Assembly (NCBI RefSeq): GCF_000421405.1 | Contig: NZ_ATWY01000003.1 | Span: 207,260 to 271,259, forward strand | Origin: Butyrivibrio sp. NC2007 | Lineage (GTDB): Bacteria > Bacillota > Clostridia > Lachnospirales > Lachnospiraceae | DNA length: 64,000 nt | Reading direction: 5' to 3' | In this document: positions 17,308 through 26,400 of the stretch, one piece after another | How the letters are laid out: every line of letters begins with the position of its first letter | Position numbering within the stretch: position 1 is the stretch's first letter | Position numbers and translations under genes: made by a program | The notes under the pieces: generated by a model | The model's database searches: none | What the model saw: the letters and a program-made list of their open reading frames with translations, nothing else | What the model was told of the DNA's origin: nothing

Positions 17308-17345
17308 TGTTTGTTTTAGAGTTGAGGTGCCGTATTTTAGAGATT

Positions 17346-17379
17346 TGTGACGCTTTTGTGACCGGCCGGTCGGTATCAT
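17346..17379 (+). promoter_or_regulatory. Direct-repeat promoter, site 2 of 3, before the giant adhesin
   Basis: Two identical TGTGAC hexamers (17346-17351 and 17357-17362) start 11 bp apart. Exactly 11 bp later comes TATCAT (17374-17379), a good -10 box. The central 10 bases CTTTTGTGAC are identical to site 1 upstream of the 1201-residue surface protein. There is no -35 consensus. The predicted transcript would start near 17386, very close to the first ribosome-binding site. This is interpreted as an activator site; no binding data exist here. Confidence 0.6.
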
Positions 17380-17400
17380 CTTAGAAGGGAGGGGAGTACT

Positions 17401-17421
17401 ATGTCTTGCATCGGAAGGTAG
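17401..17421 (+). CDS. Possible six-residue leader peptide before the giant adhesin
   Basis: A very strong Shine-Dalgarno stretch (GAAGGGAGGGGAG, 17384-17396) sits 4 bp before an ATG that opens a six-codon frame (MSCIGR, then TAG). The stop overlaps the region just before the adhesin ATG at 17427, and the adhesin's own GGAAGG site lies inside this small frame. Translational coupling is possible. Alternatively the strong site serves a TTG at 17406, in frame with the adhesin. No function is assigned. Confidence 0.3.
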   Translation: MSCIGR

Positions 17422-17426
17422 AATTT

Positions 17427-20400
17427 ATGAAAAAAAACACATTTTCAAGGATGATGGCAATCGGTCTTAGCGCAGTTCTTACGTTTACTAACGTAGACCT
17501 GAGAGTTTTTGCTGAGATGGGTGATGAAGGGCCAAGGAAGACCATAACAAATATACAGGAGATTGATGAGGAGATTGCTCGTCAAACTCTTTATATTGGC
17601 GCCTCCGAAGAGGATATCATATTCCCTGATACTCTGGATGTCACTGTGACATATCAGGAGGAAATAGAGACAAAGAGAAAGATTGAGAAGGATGATGAGA
17701 TAGAGCCTGCAGGAGATTCATCAACTGAGGCTACTACCGAAGAGATTGATGAAGACCTTCCCGAGGATATAGATCCTGACGCTGATCCGGAGCAGAACCC
17801 GGAGATAACACCAGAGCCCGGAACGCCGGAGCCTGGGACACCAGACCCCGAAAATCCTGTGCCTGAAGTTCCGGAAGTAGAACCTGAACCGGAGCCTGCG
17901 TCCGAACCTGCACCTGAAGAGACTTCTGAGCCTGCGGATAATGCATCAGAGGAGTCCGGAGAGGACCTCATCGGCATGATCTTCCCTGCTATCAAGGCTT
18001 ATGCGGCTTCTGACGAAGCGGATCTTGATAAGAGTGAAGAGATCGAAGAACCTAAGACAGAGCCTGTGGCTGATCCTGAGAATAAGGAAGGTGAGCCTGA
18101 AGAAGAACAGTACGAGATCGTAAAAGAGATCGTCACAATAACCGAAGACATCACAATTGAAAATGTTAAGTGGGAACTTGATAAAGAGAACAGCTCTTTT
18201 GACAAATTCTCATCTGATGAAGCAGGGGCTGAGTTTGTTTATGTGCCTGCTATTTCTGATTTATATGAGGTAGAAGCTCTTTTACCTACTATCACAGTTA
18301 AAATCCTGAAGGAAGAAGTGCCTCTTGAGTACATGGTTCTTGAGGCGGAGGGCGTAAGAGTTGAGGGTAATCTTCCTGTTGGAAGTACTCTGCAGGTAAC
18401 ACCAATTGACATATCCGAGGCCGAGAGCCTTTTGGATGACCCGAGCAGGGTTGTGCTGTATGCGCTGGATGTATGCATAATGCTGGACGGAGAAGAGATA
18501 GAACCCGATGAGTCTGTAAAGGTGACTTTGACTCCTCCTGCAGATATCGAGACAGAAGTTCTTGAAAATGAGACATTTGAGCTTGTTCATTTCCCGGATG
18601 AGAGCGAAAAGGAAGTTGTAGAGACACAGGTCAACGATCAGGGAGAGCTTGAGTTTGAAATGGATAGCTTTTCACCTATCGCATTAACAGCGTTAAAGGG
18701 AACCGGCGAAACTGATAATGTTGAACCTGCAACAGGACTTACATTTAATCAGGCTGTAACTGTTAAATTTGCTGACGCTTCACTTATCACAGAAGGCACA
18801 TCAAAGATAAAGCTGACTCTGTACGGCAATATCGCAAATATGAACGTCAAAGAAGGCGGAAATGCCAGCACTGAGGCTTTCATAATTGGTGAGGCCAAGG
18901 AAATAGTTATTACTGAAGTTGATGATCCCGGTACAGGTAAGACAAGTGCAACCATTTCTACCAGCTTTGACTCAATCCCTGTTTATATCCAGGAGGGAAC
19001 AGGTGATAAGACAGCCGGTGGAGAGGGCACATATAAGATACCTGAGGGCTTTTACGGAATCAAGATTGAGACTGTAGATGGTTATACACCTGAGAGTCTA
19101 CCGGAGCCCGGCTATTATGCATTAAATCCCAAAAAGGATGACAATGATAAGATTTGGAGCACATCTACTATTACCATAAACAATAAGATCATGGAGCTCA
19201 CAAGCCCCACTTTTAATCTTGAGTGGCAGGATAACAGAAACTATGCGGATAATCGTCCCTATTCCACTAAAGATGAGATCAATACTGGAGATGTGCCAAC
19301 TATTCTGAGTAAGATTGATGTCTATTATCAGGACGGAGGTTCTTATGTCAAGGTAGATGGCGCACATCCAACATCTGTAAGCAGAACCTCTTTTAGTACC
19401 TGGAATGTAGCATTTAAAAACCTTCCTAAGAAGAACGAAGCAGGTGTAGCGTACAGCTACTATGCAAAACTTGCTGATGGGTTCTATCCTGTGCAGTATT
19501 ATCAGGCTTCAGGGGAATATGTAGCTCTTTCTGAAGGCACTACAGCTAAGCTTACGCTTACATATACGGATGCTATCACGGGAACTATTGTATGGCGAGC
19601 TGAGAGTGCAGTAGCGCTGCCTGAAATGATAAACAGTGGATTGTTTACCGATGCAGGAATGAAACTGTATAAGGCGGTTGGAAGTGCTGATCCGGCAGAG
19701 GTTACCGAGGGCTATACAGTCAGCTGGACAAAAGGTCAGAAAACCGATGGGCTTGATACACATGTTACCTGGCAATATTCAATCAGTGGACTTCCTTTAT
19801 ATGCAGCTAACGGTGATGCCATTGTGTACTATACAAAGATGGCTGAGACCTATACATACAGCGGAGCGACTAATCCGCCTACATTTAAATTCACTTATGA
19901 TAACGGGACAGCATCAACAGACACAGATAAGTGTCTTTCCGGAGAGTTCATTTATGCCACTGTTATAGGTGACGCCGAATTCTCTTTTGACAAAGTATGG
20001 TACGACGGCAATGATACAGAGAGCGTAAACAGAAGAAGCCTTGCTATTACAAGAGGCATTACTCTGTACCTTTGGAGATATCCTATCAACAAGGAAATGA
20101 AGGACGGAGCTCCTGTTACTCATAATGCTGTTCAGTACATATATAAGTTAAAGGCTGCAGATGCAGGAAGTGAGAGCGTAAATGCGATTAACATTGAGCT
20201 CTCTCGTTTTGCTGTCTCCGGTGAGAAGTTCCCAAGCTACGACGAGATGGGATATAAGTACGTATATTATGTGACAGAGGTTTCGAATTCAGAGCTGTAC
20301 AAGACTGTTTACTGGAATCAGACCGGTGATTTTACCGGCAGTTCAAGTGATAAGGCTGTTAAGAATGGCGGAAAACTCTGCAATGTAAGAAACGGAAAGA

Positions 20401-23400
20401 TTGCGCCTACTGTTACTAAGAACTGGAAAGTATCTGCAATATCAGATTATGTATCTTCAAAATGTGTATTTGAGCTTCAGAAGAAGGTTGATGGTGACTG
20501 GGTGGATGTAGCAGAGCATACTCTGACGGGATTCTCATCATCCAAGAAGAAGGTTACAGGAACATTCCAGTCTCAGGAGCTTTACGATGAACTGGGAAGA
20601 AGATATGAATATAGAGTTATTGAGAAGTCTGTTCGATCAGGAAGCGACGTTGATGCGGTATTTAATGGCGATGGCTGGCAGGAAGAGGGAACAAATAAGT
20701 TTAGTGCGCTCTATGAGCTGAACAATTACACATACAAGGCAACTACTGAGTATCAGGCTACTGTTGATGAGAACGGTGTTGAGTCAGCTGAAGCTACTGT
20801 AGTCAACAAGCTGTATGGTACTAAGAATGTCTATATCAGAAAACAGTGGTCCGGTGATTGGGATATAGGTGATGCAGATAAAGACAGTAAAACGGGTAAT
20901 GTAACAATAGCGCTTAAGCGTGATGGTGCAGCCTATGCAACAATAGTGCTTGAAAAGCCTGCAAGCAAAACGGATGAAAAAGGCAGTGCCGGAACGTTTA
21001 CACTGGATTGCAGTGATCCACTGGTTATTGCTGAGAATCAGACATATACCACATCTGCAGACGGTGCATATTGGGAAACTAAAGCTATAGTTGTTCCTGC
21101 CTATGATGAAGAAGGAAGACAGTACAACTATACAATCGAAGAGACAGGCGTTGTTACTGAGCAGACTTACGGTAAAGAGTACGACAGAAGTATTACCGGT
21201 AAGGAAATAAGGCTCTATGTAAGGAACTACACCGGAAGTCAGACATCATCCATAAGAATCGATGTAAGCAAGACATGGAAGGACGACTCTGATTATTCTC
21301 AGAGAGGAGACGTTCTTATTGAGATTGGAACCTATGATGGTTCAACCTTTGTGCCATCAGAATACAGTATGACACTAACGGCCGGAAATGATTATCAGAG
21401 TCATGAATGGGTAGATCCGACAAAGTTTATGACGGCATCTGAGCGTGAGACCTATAATAATACAACTGATGAGAATACAAAAAAGGCCCTTAGGGCGAAA
21501 GCTATCCAGGATCATCTGAATATCCAGGCTACATTGAAAAACGGCACTGAAGTAAGAGAGATTAAGAAACAGGTTACTGAAGGTAATATAACTGACGGTG
21601 TAATTGAAGCTCTTGTTGATGAGAGCAGCAATTATTTCAGGCCCGGATATAAGGTTAACATTGTAAGGAATACAGCCGGAACCAGCTATACAATCACAAA
21701 TACCAGGGTTGCCGGAAGGTCTTTTACCTTCACAAAGGTATGGCAAGATTCAGCAAACGCATTAAAGAGCAGAGGAGATTTCCTTAGGGTTGCTCTGTTC
21801 AGAGAAGTTAGCGGTGTTGAGACTGAGGTTGCCTATAGGGATATTCCTACTTATGTTTCTGGAGACGTACTAAACACTGATCTTACTGTTAAATTTGAGA
21901 GCTATTATCCTGCTTACGATGATAACGGAAATAACTATACTTATAGCGTTAAAGAGTATATCTGCAAGGGTACGCCTGCAACCGGAGAGATGCAGTGTGA
22001 AAACGGAAAGGAGAAGGATACACCTACTTCTAAGATACTTGTGGATGTAAATTCCACTAAGGATACAACAAAATCTGGTTACGTTGTAACTGTAGATCCT
22101 GTAACTACTGTATATAAATCAGTGGAGGGATCGGCGGATCTTGGTTACAGCGATGTGAACAGTGTGCGCATTGAAGATAACTATAAGTACACAAACCAGG
22201 CATCCGGTGCAAGAAGTGAAGTTGATTTCTATGTAATATGGCATGACAAGGCTAAGAGTGACCAGAGACCTGATATGTATCTCACGCTTTATTACAGCGT
22301 TAATGGAAGTACTCCGGCTCTTTATAACAGCTCGGTTATGGGCGAGTACACGGAGCGCTGGGAGAGCGTTATTGATGGAGATAAATATATTCAGAAGGCT
22401 ATTTTCAGCGGACTTCCGATTGCTGACGAAAATGGTAATGTTTATACCTACTATGTAGCTGAAACTCTGAATAATGCGACATCGGACTATAAAACTGACC
22501 ACTATACAGAGCCGCTCTTTGATGAGGATGGCTATAACGAAAATGCCGTGGAGGAAATAACAGTTGGCACTGAGGTTCAGCTTCAGGCATTAAGCGAGCT
22601 TATACCGAATACTGTTAAGGCTGACGATAATGCTACTTCGCTTACACAGGAGGAGAGCTTTACTGTTACAGGCATTACGGATACGATTCAGATTGAGGGA
22701 CGTAAGCTTTGGCAGGGCGTGCCTGAAGGCATTGATAAGGATAAGCTGCCAAATGCGTATATTTACCTGTTTAGATATAGTGAACATGATGATTCTAATA
22801 AAGCTCCTGTAGTAGCTGATACTGCAACCCAAGCAGAGAAGATGCATGACTATCTGGAAAAAGCTGTAGCCGGTAATGAGAACGATGGTTCCGCATCTCC
22901 TCGTGGGCTTAATCCATCCAAAGCCATGTATGCGTTTGGAATCTACAGTGACGACGGAGTGGCATCATATGCTCAGTTTCCTAAATATGATGATCTGGGA
23001 TATCAGTACAAGTACAGCGTTCGTGAAGTTATTTACAACACCTATGTTCATGAGCTTCCGGCGGATATTATGTATCCGATTTATTCGCTGTCTGATAACA
23101 ATTCTGATCTGGTAAATCAGTATGTTCCACATACGCATAACATAAGAAGCTTCGAGATAACCAAGGAGTGGGATGTAACAAGTAGTTATGCAATTAAGCC
23201 AGCCAAGGCGACGTTCAGGCTTTACAGAAAAGAGCTTGATTCTGACGGCTATGGATATACTAATGACAATTATGCCAAAAACGACTTGGATTCCTCTGAA
23301 GTAGGAGCGGCAGCATGGGCAGCAAACAATTTTGATATAGATAACGATGAGCTTGTTGCTACTCAAATCGTATATCGTCAGAATGATGAGACTACTACTA

Positions 23401-26400
23401 ATACAATCCCCTGGGATAATTGCAAGATTTTTGCCCCAAGTGGAAAGCTGTATTCCTACTATGTTGTTGAGATGATCGACGATATGCCGGGATATACGTC
23501 TACTGTCACAGGTACAGGAAAGAATGCGATAATAACCCCTAAAACGGGACAAGAAGGCATGTATATAGGTGTTGCCTTTGAAAATCATGGAATAGGACTC
23601 AGAGATACAGATGCACAAAACAAGAGAACAGAAACTTTCAGAAACGAATACAAAGCAACAGAAAATATCCAGACCATTACATTCAGCAAGCAGTGGAACG
23701 TTGGAAATGCCCCAGCTGAAACGAAAACATCTCTTGTCCCTTCTGTAGATATTGAGAATGGAACAAATGCTACAGCTAAGGCGCTGAACATAAAACTCTA
23801 CGCCAAGGCAGTTACTCAGTCAGGAAAAGAAAATGATGATACGCTGAACTTTGTTGCGGGCACAGATTATACAATTTCCGTCGCAGTGGATTCTCAGGAT
23901 CCAACGAAATGGAATTATACCATTACATTTAATGCGAATAAGGATGCTCCCATATATTCTGCTAACGGTAATCTCTACAAATATTACGTAGAAGAGACCT
24001 TGAATTCTGAGTTTGTTAAGGCAAACTATACAGCAGGCAAATCGGTAGTCTATAAGACAGCTACGGCAGGAGAACATTCCCTTGCTATGGGAACACTTTC
24101 AAATTCACTTAAGGGAAGCTTTACTGTTCAAAAGAGATGGGATGACTTTAACAACGACTATGGCATGAGAGAAGGCTCTGTACAGTTTGATGTTTATTAC
24201 AGCGTTGATGGAGGCACAAGCTGGACTAAATGCCGTGAGAATGTAGAGCTCAAGAGCGCAAACGGATGGAAGACTACATTCAGCGGACTTCCTATAACTG
24301 CTAATAATGCCGGTGCTACAGGTACTGTTTATCAGTACAAGGTAATTGAGACCAAGATCGTGACCGGAGCTCAGGAAATTTCTGTTCCTGGACCTGACGT
24401 TTCTAAGACAGCTCAGTGGACTCCTCATGGATATGATACGCCGGATGGAGATGTCTTTTACGAACCTGTCGGCGCAAGTAACTACAAGGTCTATGATCCT
24501 GCAATCATTACAACAATTGCAGGCGGAGCAACCAGGAAGATTGTAAACCAGCTGGATACAGATAATGCCACAACAAGTCTGACAGTTACCAAGAGTTGGG
24601 TAGATGACTCCAATAAATACGGTATAAGACCAACCAACCTTACACTAAGGATTGACAAGTCTATTGACGGAACTGATTGGAGCGAAGTAACCAGAAGGAC
24701 AATCTCTAATTTTGAAGTAAGCGGAGATACCTGGACATATACATTTGAAAATCTTCCGAAGTACTTCTTTAATGGCACAGAAAATGTTGAATACCGGTAC
24801 AGAGTTGTTGAAATTGCAATTGGTGGTACAGCTACTACCCTCGATAGCTCTTTTATCGGAAATGGCGGATCATATAGTGTTGCACATGAGTTTGGTTCTT
24901 CTGCAGGAGTATATACAACAAATATCACCAATACACTTATAAAGAAGACCGGATCTATACATGTTAAGAAGATTTGGAACAGTTCCGAGGCAGGAAACAA
25001 TGTAGATGTGACCCTGTACAGTGCTAACTTTGAGGGCGGTGCAAATGGCGTTGTAACCAATGAGAGCAGCCTTAAGCCCGTTACCTTTACAGGAAGCGTT
25101 AATACTCTTGGACATGAAGGCGAGTGCGAATATGCCAGCCTTCCCATGTACAACAAGGATGGCAATACTATTGTCTATTACGTAAAAGAGACATCAACAG
25201 GTGACTACAAGACACAGTATGCGTCAGGTAGCGCTGCTTACCCGGCAGACGGAGCAACAGTCGTTGATGCACTCCAGCATACTATCGGAACTACTGACGA
25301 TTCTCTTTATGTAAAGGTGGTAAATACACCACTTACCAAGATCACAGGAAGCAAGAAGTGGTCAGATGAGAATAATAAATATAGTCTCCGACCTGCAAGC
25401 GTTGAGCTTACACTTCAGAGAAGAATTGGAGATGGAGCGTGGGAGAGCGTTTCAGCTGATGAGCTTCATAAGACCAATGCAAGTGCAAGTCCTACAGTGA
25501 CAGTTAAAGATTCTGCATGGAGCGGCTCGATAGATAAGCTTCCATTGTACGCACTTTCAGATGGTTCAAGTCCTGTGAAGTATCAGTACAGACTTGCAGA
25601 GCTAACAATTCCTAATGCATACACAAGGAAGGCCGGAACAGCTGTTGCAGCTCTTACACCTGAAGACGGCTATGAATATGGCGGAACCGATGAAGCTCAG
25701 ACCAGCACTGTTACCAACCACCTCATAACAAGAGGCGATATCACAGTAAACAAGGTATGGAATACAAATAGCGAAGCAGATAAGCACGATGTATACGTTA
25801 AGCTATATTCCAAGAACCTTGAAAACGGAACAGGAACAGGTGCAAATGCAGATGTTCCGGACGCTACAGCTACTCTTTCAGGAAGCAACTTAAGCAAGAC
25901 TTTCACAGGACTTCCTGCAGTAAACAAGGATGGCAACGAGATTGTTTACTACGTAGAAGAGACTGCAGATCCAAGATATGACACAGCTTACTACGTTCAG
26001 GATGGCACAGGCTTTGCCAAAGTGGAAAAGGCAAATGCAAAGAGCAGTGGAACAGGATCCTTTGAGTTTAAGATCGTAAATACACCACTTACCAAGATCA
26101 CCGGAAGAAAGTTTTGGGAAGATGACAATAATGGATTTGGCTTAAGACCTGATGAACTGACTCTTACACTTCAGAGAAGGATTGGAAGCGGAGAGTGGGC
26201 AGATGTATCTGAGGATGAGCTTCACAATACAAATGCAACTGCAAGCCCTGTTGTTACTATTGAAGCAGGCTCCTGGGAAGCAACAATCGATAAGCTTCCA
26301 CTGTACGTACTTTCTGATGGTGCAAATCCTGCGAAGTATCAGTATAGACTTGCAGAGCCGGTTTCCATCAGCGCTTATACAAGAGATAGGGCAAAAGAGA

